Positions 43,893 to 55,235 are shown, counted from the stretch's first letter. The stretch is 64,000 nucleotides of DNA from Quercus robur (GCF_932294415.1 NC_065535.1:10882282-10946281), one strand, 5' to 3'. Notes: a model not told the origin generated them from the sequence alone. Numbers and translations are program-made.

Positions 43893-46544
43893 CTACCAAT
43901 AATCCTTACAAGAACAATGCCCATTCTTAAAATGATGGAGGCAGTTTGAGTCATTCAAATATATTTCACATCCATATGTTGTTGAGATATATTTGGCTGT
44001 CCTATGGCAATCTCCACAAATTCTCAGGTTTTTTACAATCCTTATAACTTTAGGTGCAGAAGGAGATCCTATAAGGGCAAAAGCAAATGCAAGTTTTTCA
44101 CTATGAACTCCACCAATCTCTTCCCTCTTTTCCTCCTCAATAGAAAGTCCATATTGCATATCGAGTCCCTTGACTTCCCCTTTTATTCTTTGTATCCAAG
44201 AATATAGCACATCCAAGGACTGATCACCTGCAAGAAAAGTATGGACTGTGTTTTTAACTTCAATCCAGCATTGCCCAAGACATTTTCTTGATGCATTATC
44301 TTTTTCAAGCTTTGTCATTTTTGAAGCATCCTCAGACTTCCCACATAAAGCATATGCCTGAAAAATTAATTGGTGAATCAAAAAATTCCCTGGTTCTAAG
44401 TCAAGTAAGTTTTCCCCCGCACGGATTGCCAAGCCTATATTTCCATGAATCCTACAGGCAGTTAGTAAGGCAGCCCAAGTGAAGGAGTCAGGTTCAATGG
44501 GCATTTCTTCAATGAAATCAATTGCATCTGCAAGCCTGCCTGCACGGCCATATAGATATACCATAGCTGAATAATGTTCTAAACCTGGTATAATTTGATA
44601 CTCTTCCGTGATGCTAGAGAAAGCTTTCTCCCCCTTATCCACCATTCCAGCAAGACTGTAAGCAACAATAATATTTGCAAAGGTACCTCTATTTGGTCTG
44701 ACTCCAAACTTTTTCATCTGATCAAAGAGAACAAGTGCAGTATCTGCATGACCATGTAAAACATATCCACCGATCAAGGAGTTCCAGGTGATGATATCTT
44801 TGGAAGCCAATCCATCAAAAATGGTTCTTGAATATATTATATTCCCTGACTTGGCATAAGTGTCAATAAGAGAATTCGCAATAGGAAGTTCAGTCTCTAA
44901 GCTTCTACGGAATACACAACCATGGATCTCTTTTACCTTCTTCCCAGCAATTAAATTTGCACATGCAGGTAAGACACTCAAAATTGTAACAGAATTGGGA
45001 ATAACATAGGAAGACTGCATTTGTCTAAAAATACCCAACGCCTTGTCCTTTTGCCCAGTTTGCAGGTAACCAGCAATAAGAGCATTCCATGAAGCAGTAT
45101 CCCGCTTAGTTTTCCCATCATTTTCCATTTTCTGGAAGAGATCCATGGCTTGATCCTCATCTCCATTCTGCATATATCCCGAGATCATCATATTCCACGT
45201 CACAACATTTGGCGATACACCTGATTCCTGCATTTTCATAAGGAGTTGATGGGCTTTACCATAATAGCCAGCTTGGCAATATCCTCCAATCATCGAGTTC
45301 CAAGTGTATACATCTTTCTCCAATACCATATCAAAGACTTTCCAAGCTGCTTCCAATTCCCCACACTTGGAATACATGTCAGTGAGAGAATTTCCAACCA
45401 ATAAATCATTGATTAAACCCATCTTAACAGCAACAGAATGGATTTCCAACCCCTTATCTAGTGATTTCAAAGTTGAACATGCTGAAATTGCATTTGTAAT
45501 CGTAACCCCATTTGGCTTAACCCCTTCCTGAAGCATATCCTTGAACAGATCCAACGCCCGATTGTTCTTGTTGTTTTGAGCATACCCCGAAATCATAGAA
45601 GTCCAAGTAAATACATCAGGAGTTATTCCAAAACTCTCCATCTTCTTCATCAATTCCTTCGCAACATCACACTGCCCTAACTGATTATAACTAGTAATCA
45701 ATATGTTCCAAGTCACTGAACCCGTTTCAACCCCTTCTTCAAGCATTGCATCAAACAGTCTAAGAGCTTCCTCAATCTCACCCTTCTGGCAATACCCAGA
45801 TATGATTGCATTCCAAGTGACTGAATCTCTCTCATCCATGTTCTCAAAAAACTTCCTTGCCAAACTCAATTTCCCACTCTTTACATACACAGCCAAAATT
45901 GAATTGTTAACAAACAAATAACAACTCATCCCAAGTCGAACCACCAATGAATGTATCAACTTCCCAGTCTCAAAATCCCCGCAATTTGCACACGCCTGCA
46001 AGACTTTAGGGAACAAAAAACTATCAGGCACAACACCATTTCCCATCATCAAAAAGAAAAGCTCCACAACCTCCCTCCACCTCTTCCCTCTCGAGCACGC
46101 ACCAATCATCGCCGACCAAGTGTACAAGTTTCTCTCACCCATTTCATCAAACACCTTGCGTGCATCGTCCAGAGACCCACATTTAGCATACATGCTGACA
46201 ATCTTCGTCTCAACATATGGATTCACATCATTAACTAAATTAATACGCGCATGGAGCTCCCGACCCAGTTGAATAGAGTTCAAATCAATGCAAGACTGTA
46301 ACAGATTGATATAAGTATTGGAATTTACCTTGGACCCAGATTGAGCAATGGAGTCAAGAGCTGTTATGGCCTCGCTGAGGCGCCCATTTTTGCTGAGGGA
46401 ATTCAAATGAGCGTCAGTGAGTTTTGGGTGGGTTTTTACGGAGAAAGAGATGGTGGGTTTGGATGAGAACTTGGATTGGTTGGCTAGTTTGGATGGGATT
46501 GGCAATGGAGGGCTAGCGTTGCAGAGTATGACTAAGTTCTCCAT
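43893..46544 (-). CDS. DYW7: DYW-class pentatricopeptide repeat (PPR) protein
   Basis: Single uninterrupted exon of 883 residues, the usual structure for plant PLS-class PPR genes. PLS-type PPR motifs fill about residues 75-690, with many TWNxMIxGY repeats. E and E+ motifs follow, and then a DYW cytidine-deaminase-like domain to the end. The zinc and catalytic signature is intact: HSE at 814-816, CGDC at 843-846 and the closing HCSCKDYW at 876-883. Such proteins bind organellar RNA with sequence specificity and usually carry out C-to-U editing. The Ser/Pro-rich N-terminus (about 1-45) looks like an organelle transit peptide. It appears to be the orthologue of Arabidopsis At1g19720, whose neighbour At1g19715 is the lectin equivalent here. 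The RNA target cannot be read from sequence. The start at 46544 is the first in-frame ATG of the long open frame. Confidence 0.93.
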   Translation of the reverse strand: MENLVILCNASPPLPIPSKLANQSKFSSKPTISFSVKTHPKLTDAHLNSLSKNGRLSEAITALDSIAQSGSKVNSNTYINLLQSCIDLNSIQLGRELHARINLVNDVNPYVETKIVSMYAKCGSLDDARKVFDEMGERNLYTWSAMIGACSRGKRWREVVELFFLMMGNGVVPDSFLFPKVLQACANCGDFETGKLIHSLVVRLGMSCYLFVNNSILAVYVKSGKLSLARKFFENMDERDSVTWNAIISGYCQKGEIEEALRLFDAMLEEGVETGSVTWNILITSYNQLGQCDVAKELMKKMESFGITPDVFTWTSMISGYAQNNKNNRALDLFKDMLQEGVKPNGVTITNAISACSTLKSLDKGLEIHSVAVKMGLINDLLVGNSLTDMYSKCGELEAAWKVFDMVLEKDVYTWNSMIGGYCQAGYYGKAHQLLMKMQESGVSPNVVTWNMMISGYMQNGDEDQAMDLFQKMENDGKTKRDTASWNALIAGYLQTGQKDKALGIFRQMQSSYVIPNSVTILSVLPACANLIAGKKVKEIHGCVFRRSLETELPIANSLIDTYAKSGNIIYSRTIFDGLASKDIITWNSLIGGYVLHGHADTALVLFDQMKKFGVRPNRGTFANIIVAYSLAGMVDKGEKAFSSITEEYQIIPGLEHYSAMVYLYGRAGRLADAIDFIEEMPIEPDSFTWAALLTACRIHGNIGLAIRAGENLLDLEPGNFLIHQLIFQAYALCGKSEDASKMTKLEKDNASRKCLGQCWIEVKNTVHTFLAGDQSLDVLYSWIQRIKGEVKGLDMQYGLSIEEEKREEIGGVHSEKLAFAFALIGSPSAPKVIRIVKNLRICGDCHRTAKYISTTYGCEIYLNDSNCLHHFKNGHCSCKDYW

Positions 46545-46718
46545 TGTTCAACTACGTTTTGAACAACTTCTCACTCTCTTTCCTATTTGAAATGATTTTT
46601 GAACTTAGAGGGTAATGTACGGATTGAGATATTGAGGAGAATGAAGCTGAGGATGGAAAGCCAGGCGCCAACATTCTGGGTCCCACACACCAATATTATC
46701 CGAAGAGTAGAAGTTTTT

Positions 46719-46746
46719 GGAGAGAGAGAGAGAGAGAGAGAGAGAG
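46719..46746. repeat. (GA)n microsatellite upstream of the PPR gene
   Basis: A GA tract about 175 bases upstream of the PPR start codon, probably in the promoter or 5' leader. Confidence 0.9.
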
Positions 46747-46812
46747 GAGGGGGGAGTCAGGGTGTTTTGGTACATGAACTTAAAAAGGGGAAATTATTAT
46801 TTGAAAATATAT

Positions 46813-47397
46813 GTGAAAATATATGTGAATAGAAAAATGTATAAAAATATATATAATATTATTTAAAACTGAAAATTATTGTTTGAAAACATGTACCAAA
46901 CGTCCCCTAAATCCCTTTATTTTTAAAGCATGTACTAGTTTTTTTTTTTTTTTTAGGAAGTATGTACTAGTTAAAACCATGCAATGTATAGAAATATATT
47001 GAAAATATGTGTGAAAATATATGTGAATAGAAAAATGTATAAAAATATATATATAATATTATTTAAAACTGAAAATTATTGTTTGAAAACATGTACCAAA
47101 CGTCCCCTAAATCCCTTTATTTTTAAAGCATGTACTAGTTTTTTTTTTTTTTTTTAGGAAGTATGTACTAGTTAAAACCATGCAATGTATAGAAATATAT
47201 TGAAAATATGTGTGAAAATATATGTGAATAGAAAAATGTATAAAAATATATATAATATTATTTAAAACTGAAAATTATTGTTTGAAAACATGTACCAAAC
47301 GTCCCCTAAATCCCTTTATTTTTAAAGCATGTACTAGTTTTTTTTTTTTTTTTAGGAAGTATGTACTAGTTAAAACCATGCAATGTATAGAAATATA
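46813..47397. repeat. Tandem repeat, about 200 bp x 3, nearly identical copies
   Basis: Units start at 46813, 47011 and 47212 with gtgaaaatatatgtgaatag. They share accaaacgtcccctaaatcc and end in gttaaaaccatgcaatg. The copies differ mainly in poly-T length and in one ta repeat, so the expansion is recent or homogenised. The region 47398-48110 beyond it is AT-rich, with a (CA)n at about 47945-47974 and a (GA)n at 48061-48089. Confidence 0.9.
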
Positions 47398-47940
47398 TAA
47401 ATATTATATAATGAGTTGTGATATATAAAAATTAAAAAGTAACAATTACTTCAAGTATTTTTTAAAAAAGATTTCTACAAGTATTTTTTATCTTTTATCT
47501 CTATAAAGTACAATTATATCATACTATTATACTTTGTATGTTTGATTAATATTTTTTTAAGGTGAACTATATTTTTCTAACTTCTGTTGTATTTTCTAAC
47601 TTCTGTTGTACTGTGTTATATTTGATGTACAACTAAATTTTATAAGTTTCAAATTTATTATTCAAAATTTTCATCTCTTAAGGAATAATGAGATTATCAT
47701 AATAATAAAAATTTATCACAAAATTATAATATTATCTTAACTAAAATTAAAGAAACAAAAGGAATAAAAGATTGACTTTATAATAGTTTATTACTAAAAA
47801 AATTGGTAGGAGCCATGTAGATTGTATTTTGATATAAACTCAAATTCTTATTTCCAAAAAAACTAAGTATTAACCCAAATCAAAATTCAATCAAAGCTAT
47901 AAAAAGGGAGAGAGAAGGCTTTGTAATGGGAATTAAAAAA

Positions 47941-47976
<36 letters not shown>

Positions 47977-48054
47977 GCCAAAACACATATTTAAAAAAAA
48001 AAAAAAAATTATCAGCCTTAATCAGAATTATAAGAAAGAACAAAAATTCACAAG

Positions 48055-48091
<37 letters not shown>

Positions 48092-48110
48092 TACTCAGAG
48101 TTTTTTGTAG

Positions 48111-48325
48111 GAAAAGTATGGATTGAATGAAAGAAATGATATTGAATTTATACAAAATAAAATGGAGAGAAGAAGAGTCAAAATGTAAGAAAGAGAAAAT
48201 GATGAAGTGTAAGAGTGGGAAAATATAGATTGAATGAGAGAAATGATATCGAATTTATACAAAATAAAATTGGGAGAAGAAGAGTCAAAATATAAGAAAG
48301 AGAAAATGATGAAGTGTAACAATAA
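48111..48325. repeat. Tandem duplication, about 107 bp x 2
   Basis: The unit with gattgaatgaRagaaatgat, atacaaaataaaatKG, gaagaagagtcaaaat and gatgaagtgtaa occurs twice, at about 48111 and 48218. The flanks to 48680 are A/G-rich and hold no gene. Confidence 0.85.
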
Positions 48326-49552
48326 AGTAAAGAGTAGTGACAAAATAAAGAGGTAAAATAGAGAGTAGTAAGGAGATAAAGAGATAAAATAGAGAGTAGT
48401 GGAGAGACAAAAAAGTAAAAAGTATGGGAAAAGGTTGAAGGAAGTGTAATAGTTAATGTGGACTAATATTTTTTTTTTAGAAGGAAATGTGGACTAATAG
48501 AGAGAAGAATAGTTATTTATTTATTTATTTTTTTTCTAAGAATTGGGAGAATACAAGTTTAGAAAGAGAAAATAAAAAGAATGAACTAAATAGATGATGT
48601 GGTCACTAATATGGCTTAACAGGAGTATAGTAACAATAAATGTTACGTTTTAGGTTTTAGATATATATATATATATATATATGAGATAGGTTCAAGTTAC
48701 ACCTAGTGTAACTCTTACATTTTTTAATCCATTGGATTTAAGTATATCCAACGGTTAAAAAAAGACTATAATTATTACAAATATTCTGATTATAATCTAA
48801 TTAATTACCCTCATTTATTACCTTCTAAATCTATCTCTAAACTCAAAAAAAGTTTGACTTCTGACTCTCTCTCTCATTTATGTTTCTCTCTCTCTTTCAC
48901 CTCCACCACCTCCACAGGCTGTCGACAGGAAAAAAAAAAAATCTAAAATGGCATACAAAGATGCTGTTACTAGCGTACAGCCATATCCTCAAGAATATAA
49001 CTGATAGTGTTATCCAGATTCTTTCTAGCCATTTGTGAGAACCATAGTGTAATTTCCTGATTGTAATTATTTCAAGAAAATTACTAATGGATTTTAATAT
49101 GTCAATTTTGTGGCAAATCTTCACTTAAAAGGGTGCTTCAAGGATAATTAGACCATATATTCTGGGTGCTATCCAGCATATCACATCTTTGTTCTAAAGC
49201 CTTCTTTGGGAACATCTCTGTGTATTTCTGGAGTGGTTCTACAAAGGGCATGGCTTTTAGAACTTTTTTAGAGTGTGGATGTTGATATGTGTTGGTTAAG
49301 AGCTAAAATTCACTCCCCTAGTAGCTGTTCTTTTCTTTAACAGTGTTTGGACTACTGGCCTGTGTCAAGATCTTAAAATGATTCTCTAAGATCAGCTGCA
49401 CCTTCTTCCCCTTTTTCTCTGATGACCTATAAAAATATAAATTTGGTTTCCATTCTTTATGGCATTGGACAATGCAGCATGCTCTTTCTAACAAAGATTG
49501 AATTTTTGAAGATATTAATCATTTGAAAGGGATTTTTATAGATTCCATAAAA

Positions 49553-50489
49553 CATAGTTGTCAGTATTGTACGATATGCGATACGTATCGTATCCTGTAC
49601 AAAAAGTTTCGTATTGTAAAGGCGTATCATAAGTGCTCATGAATCGTCCGATACATAAGTGCGTATCGTATGAATCGTATCGTACCGGTGAATCGTACGT
49701 ATCGTACGATACATAAACATGTAGATTTAAAATGAGTTTTTTTGTTAAAATTTGTAGTTTTATTTGATTTAAACAAGTTATTAGACTTTGTTAACACAAA
49801 ATTATTGGGAAACTTAATTGAGTCTAATGAAATAGCAAGTCCATAAGTTTTTTTCCTCCCTTCTCTTTCTCCTACAAAATTTAGAGTATACTCAATCGCT
49901 TTTATATGTGCAAATTTATTTTCTATGCTATTAATAATATATTAAAGGAAAATATTATTATTTTTTATTTTGTTATTATTATTTTGAGTCTAAAAGGCTA
50001 GAATGCCATGAAAAATTATAAAGAAAAAATTATTAGAATAAAAAAACCAAAAAAAAAAGTAAATGTTGATAATAATAAAGAAAATGTCTATGAAAAAATA
50101 ATTTTGCAAGATGCTAAATATGATGATAACATTGACTTAGATAGAGTTGATTAGCCAAGATGATGAAAAAATATTATTATTTTGGTTCATATATCATCAT
50201 GTATTACTTCTGAGTTTAATCAATTTGAATGTGCATGTTATAAACATAAGTTAATTTGATTTATTTAATTAGTTTTGTTAAATTTTATTACATACGTAAT
50301 GATTAAATTGGTCATTAGTTGAATATATTTTGAATTTATAATAAATATACTTTTTATATATGTATATTTATAATTATTTTATAATTTTATTAAGTGTTTA
50401 TGTATCTTACGATACACGATTCGATACGATACACGATACAGAAAAATCAAAAATCGATTTACGATACGATTCACGATTTGACAACTATG
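49553..50489. mobile_element. hAT-like non-autonomous element nested in the long-TIR element
   Basis: The termini catagttgtca and tgacaactatg are perfect 11 bp inverted repeats, flanked by an exact 8 bp duplication ccataaaa (49545-49552 and 50490-50497). Eight-base duplications are the hAT hallmark. The subterminal regions are packed with cgatacg/cgtatcg motifs in both orientations (about 49570-49720 and 50400-50480), which are likely transposase-binding repeats. The interior is AT-rich without a transposase. Confidence 0.85.
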
Positions 50490-50752
50490 CCATAAAATAT
50501 AGTACCCTTAAGTCATGGTATTGTGCATTACGTGCCCTCAAATGTTGCAGAGTTTACTGTATAGGACAAAGAATTTAGTGAAGAACACAGGAGCCGAGCC
50601 TCAATGCTAAACTCTTTCTAGTAACTTTACTTGCATGTATTTCATCTCATCTATTGATGCCATGCTTTTTGTTAAACTCATTTTTTATAACTAAATCGTT
50701 GTGTCTTGTTGTCTTGTTCAATTCTAATAATCTTTGTGGCATTTTTATGCAG

Positions 50753-50971
50753 ACCTCTTATTTAGTGGCAATGGATGGCTCATCTCAGGTTACCGAACCT
50801 ATTACTTCTGGGGGATTAGAATCTATCAATGTACTAAGTCATATACTAGATGATAATCAGCTTTTCCTCTTGTACTTCATCATGGGTACTTACTTTGGCC
50901 CGGATCTCAAAGGGGAGAGGCCGCAAAAGTCAGTTTTGCTATTGAAACTGCCAATCTACTATGGAAAGTAG
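50753..50971 (+). pseudogene. Exon-like fragment, possibly captured from a host gene
   Basis: A polypyrimidine tract and atgcag acceptor at about 50752 lead into an open frame whose ATG at 50774 begins MDGSSQVTEPITSGG and continues DDNQLFLLYFIMGTYFGPD. It then runs into AT-rich sequence and a stop at 50969-50971. The composition and acceptor look like the first coding exon of a real gene. I cannot name the family. It lies inside the long-TIR element, so transposon capture is the likeliest origin; an independent small gene is possible. Confidence 0.4.
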
Positions 50972-51029
50972 TAAATATGGATAGAGAAAATATGTTATTA
51001 ATTAGGTAAATAAAATGGAAATTCTTAAT

Positions 51030-51215
51030 TATTTAATACTATTTTTTCAACAATTAGATCTATTAAAAATCTACGGTACAAAAAAGGTGTAACTTTTTAA
51101 GAGTTATACCAGGTGTAATTTATGGGTTCAAGTTACATCTGGTGTAACTCTTGTAAAGTTACACATTTTTTACACCATAAATTTCTAAGAGATCTAACGG
51201 TCGAAAAGAACATCA
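51030..51215. repeat. Inverted pair of element termini, head to head
   Basis: Two arms of about 60-85 bases are reverse complements around a spacer with tttatgggttcaag. Each arm contains the family terminal motif (ttacacctggtgtaactct and variants) also found at the outer ends 48689 and 53049. Either two elements abut here or a terminus was copied into the interior. Confidence 0.6.
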
Positions 51216-51727
51216 TTAAATGTTATTACTTTTTACCTTATTAATAGCATTACCTAATTAATACTAACATTCTCTCTCTCCTTATTTATTATTGCTTTCA
51301 AAATATCAATTTAATTTAGAATAATACTATACATGCATTGCAAATCATCGCATACTTTAATTTAAGAGACCAAATAAGTTAAAAAAATATACAAAGGGCA
51401 AGATAAGCCCACGTTCAGATTCCTTAGCCGACAAAATTTTTTCATATAAATTAGAATAATACTTTTTTTTTTCTCAATAAAATAAAACTATACTTAATTA
51501 ATTAATTAAATAACCCACTTAGGTGGCACCTTCACCACCATTACCATAACAATTTACTTTATATGGAGGAACAAAGCATGAGCAGAGATAATAATTTTTC
51601 ACTATTGTTACATTTGCAATGTGAAAACTTTTAAAAAGCAGCAGATTATTTTTGTGTTCAATACTTCAATCATATACATAATTGCATAAATTTTATTTCA
51701 AATAATTTAATTTCATTATTAAATATC

Positions 51728-51992
51728 TACTCCCTCCGTCCCACTTTTTTAGTTTTGTTTGAAAAGTCAAACTTTTTAAGGGAATATCATTTATTGTCTT
51801 GTCTAGCTTTTAAAAATGTATAAGTTTCCAAAACTACCATTAAAAAAATATCAAAAAATTGAATTAGTAAATTAATAAGGGTATAATAGGAACATTAGTA
51901 AATTAATAACTTTAATTTTTAGAAATTGGACAATATTTTGGGACATCTCAAAATGGAATAGAGAACAAAAAAAAGTAAGAATGAGGGAGTAT
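51728..51992. mobile_element. Stowaway/Tc1-mariner-type MITE
   Basis: The left end ctccctccgtcccac is the classic plant Stowaway-like terminus. The right end agaatgagggag is its partial reverse complement, and both are flanked by TA. The element is about 262 bp with no coding capacity. Confidence 0.8.
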
Positions 51993-53319
51993 TTAATTTC
52001 TCTTGGACAAAACTTGAGGACAGTACTTTAAGTGCCGTTCCTTAGGTTCCTCTCTTAAGATTCAGACATGTGGTTGCTAGACAGGTTGACATATATTTAG
52101 AGAGAAGTTTTTTTTTTTTTTTGGATTACTCTATTGGATGATCCAGGGGATCAATACTCAATTGTAATCCTGCCAATTATTTTATAGGAACATGATCTGT
52201 CAAAGAACTTTAGGCTGCATATTTTAACTTGTTATCCCATGTTTTGCTATATTTTAATGGATTAGTGAACCAAATGCTGATTCTCAACAATGATTGAAGA
52301 TGGTTTCTTTTTGTCAATCTCATCAAATGATTCATCATTGATCATAATCAGAAGGGTGAGGATATTTTTATTTTTCAATATATGCAACATGATGCACAAG
52401 GGCACAGGCACAACACTCATTAAATTTCTACTCCTGTGTCCTTTCATTTTTTTTTTCTACTTGAATTTCCCACATTTCATTGTAAACCAATTCTATGGTC
52501 AACAATTGTATATTAATTTGGAATGGTTGGAATTTTGCCACAACAATGGACCTGATGAAGGTGATGCATTGCTTGAGACATTTGTCGGTAGAGAGGCATG
52601 AGAGATAACACCGACAACTTGCTCTTATTTTTTTATGATTCTCATCAAACGTTTTCTTAAGCTTTGCATGATGCTATACTTGTCTTTTATGAAAATGTCC
52701 ACGGGCTCTACAACGGAGCAACATGTGCGAACCTTCTTCAATTGCTACTTGTATGCTTTATAATCTTTGTACGCAATTTTGGATTTTTTTTTTTTTCCTA
52801 CCGGCAACCTGTAGAGGTGGTGGAGAAGAAAGAAAGAGAAACGGAGAGAGAGAGAGAGAGAGAGTCAGAAGTCAAACTTTTTTTTGGGTTTAGAGATAGG
52901 TTTAGAAGATAATAAATGAGGATAATTAATTAGATTTTAATCAGAATATTTGTAATAATTATAGTCTTTTTTTAACCGTTGAATCTACTTAAATCCAATA
53001 GTTTAAAAAATGTGTAACTCTTTAGAGTTACACCAGGTGTAATTGTTACATAAGATGAATAGTATAATTCTTACATATATAATTTAAATATATTATTGAT
53101 AGTTATTATTTTTTTTTTAACTCTTTAAAAAGTTTTGTAAGAATGTTATTAGGTAAAAAATGTAAATTGTCCATTTAAAAAAAAAAAATTTTATGTTCAT
53201 TAATTCTAAACTTTTTTGGTTTTTGTACACAATAATTCACTTGAATGGATATTTATGATATGGTCCCACATTTGATTCAAAAATTAAGAAATAAAACTCT
53301 CTCTAAAAATAAATAATTT

Positions 53320-54350
53320 AGAACACATGGCGCAAAATTGATTTCAATTGTAGAATTTAATTGAATTTTCTCTAAGTTTTACCTGTTAATATATATATAT
53401 ATATATATATATATGACTTATAAATTTGAATTGCTTTTAGTTATAAAAAAAATGCTCATAAATATAAAATCATTCAAACTCTCTCTTTCTCTAATTTTAT
53501 ATATAGTGTTAGATATATGATTATGTTTTTTTATAATTTATTTATATTGGACTCATCGTTTTCTACTTTAAAATAATTCATTTGGCACAAAAATTAAAAA
53601 ACTTCAATTAGATGGGACACGTGCCGTAAAATTAAACTCTAATTGAAATCTAATTTTTACATGGAACTAACTAACTTGGTACAAATGGGTTCCAGCTAGC
53701 TTAACTGGTAAAGTCTCTGATAGTTGAATAAGAAATCTGAGATTCAATCCCCGCCTACACCAAAAACTGATGGGTGTCTTGGTCTGATGATAAAGAACTA
53801 TTATCAGGAGCGGACGCCATAAGTTGAAACCCTTACTCAAAAAAAAAACTAACTTGGTACAAAAAAAAATTTTAAATTTTGATTAGATGGGACACATGAC
53901 GCAAAATTAGACTCTAATTGAATTCCAATTTGAAATTTAATTGGATTTTCTCTTAACTTTACCTATTAATTCACACACACACACACACATATAGATGACT
54001 TATAAACTTGAATTGTTTTTAGTTCTAAAAAAAAAGGCTCATAAATATAAAATTATTCAAAAATTATGTTTTTATGATTTACTTATATTGGACTTCTCAT
54101 TTTTTACACTAAATTAACTCATTTGGTACAAAAATTAAAAAACTTAGATTAGATGGGACACATGTTGCAAAATTAAATTCTAATTGAAATCCAATTTTTA
54201 CATTGAATTAACTCACTTAGCACAAAAATTTAAAAATTTAAATTAGATAGGACACGTGGTGCAAAATTAGACTCTAATTGAATTCTAATTTGAAATCTAA
54301 TTAGATTTTCTCTCAGCTTTACTTGTTATTATATATATATATATATATAT
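53320..54350. repeat. Tandem array with a period of about 362 bp, interrupted by a SINE
   Basis: The block RgatRggacacRtg...gcaaaattagactctaattg and the linked gacttataaaYttgaattg block recur at about 53330, 53890 and 54250. The spacing is about 362 bases once the SINE at 53686-53846 is subtracted. Microsatellites of TA or CA sit at the same place in each copy (53391, 53973 and 54331). Confidence 0.75.
53686..53846 (+). mobile_element. tRNA-derived SINE with 17 bp target-site duplication
   Basis: It has an A-box tagcttaactgg, a B-box gagattcaatcccc, a body ending gacgccataagttgaaaccc and a poly-A tail. The flanking repeats aactaacttggtacaaa at 53669-53685 and 53847-53863 are identical, so the insertion is relatively young. 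Confidence 0.9.
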
Positions 54351-54430
54351 ATAGATTTCTCATCAAAATAAATAATAATAATTTGCCAAAAAATGGGCAC
54401 TCATTGCATTTAGTCAATGTCAAATTCTCA

Positions 54431-54725
54431 AGAGTATATTCAAAAGTTAGGTCTTTTTGGATATATACTACTATAAGTTTCTTTAAAAATTTTCTCCCCT
54501 CTGTGTGTGTGTGTTAAAAATATTTAGTATTCTCAAAAGAAAAATAGTGGGTTAATCTCACATTGGAAAATAAGTGTGACTGTGTGAGTTAAAGATGTTT
54601 AAAATCTGTGCTATATATTCAATAGTTAGATCTTTTTGGATATACATCACTATAAGTTTCTTTAAAAACCTTCTTATCTCTCCCGTGTGTGTTAAAAATA
54701 TTTAGTATTCTAAAAAAAAAAAAAA
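54431..54725 (+). mobile_element. Retroposon-like insertion with poly-A end and internal duplication
   Basis: It is flanked by direct repeats gtcaaattctca (about 54419-54430 and 54727-54738) and ends in a run of A. Inside, a segment of about 95 bp with gtctttttggatata and ttaaaaatatttagtattct occurs twice (54439-54535 and 54618-54712). Family unknown. Confidence 0.5.
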
Positions 54726-54738
54726 GTCAAATTCTCAG

Positions 54739-55235
54739 AGTCATGAGTCATGATAATATTTATGTAGAAGTATACTATAAACAATAACTACTTTGGCCCT
54801 TACTGAGGTAAAAAACTAAAAAAAGCATCCTTTCACCATGGTAAATATTCCACATGGAATTTTTCATGGGAATGCTTCTTCAAATATGAATTTCACTAGC
54901 CAAATACCAGCGCTTACAAATAGTGACTTCAAGCCCAATTTCAGTATAAAGTATGCATGCAACAAGAAGTAATTAAAAAAAAATCATCAACATTTTAAAA
55001 TATGAATTTCACCCATCTCCCACTGCTTCACCCTGGTCTTGTGGCACGTGGTGAGAATGCCTGTTGACACCTTACCCTTTTTTTTTTGGGCTTCTTCTTC
55101 TTCTTCTTCTTCTTCTTCTTCTTCTCTTTCAATTTTAGCCACCACACTCTCTTTCCCTTTTCCTCTCTCTCTGGAATTTAGATAGCCATTATTTCCGTTC
55201 TCTTTTTGAATTTGTAGAATTATAAATGAGCTAGT
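54739..55235. other. Upstream region of the TNL pseudogene
   Basis: It includes a (CTT)n microsatellite at about 55091-55125, which probably lay in the 5' leader. No clear TATA box can be assigned. Confidence 0.5.

Larger units (their letters stand above)
48689..53049. mobile_element. DNA element with terminal inverted repeats of about 270 bp, non-autonomous and possibly Pack-MULE-like
   Basis: The left arm (about 48689-48963) and right arm (about 52769-53049) are reverse complements. They share the outer ttacacctRgtgtaactct, the aacggttaaaaaaagactat block, gtttgacttctgac, ctccaccacctcYacagg and, innermost, an A-run then catacaaagat/cgtacaaagat. Long arms without a transposase suggest a Mutator-like non-autonomous element. 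A 9-11 base target-site duplication is not clear, so superfamily and exact ends are uncertain. The interior carries a hAT-like insertion, a Stowaway-like MITE and exon-like sequence. Confidence 0.6.

Noticed and set aside
53669..53863. Functional tRNA gene suggested by A- and B-box motifs
   Set aside because: No cloverleaf continues past the B-box; the poly-A tail and flanking 17 bp repeats mark a SINE.
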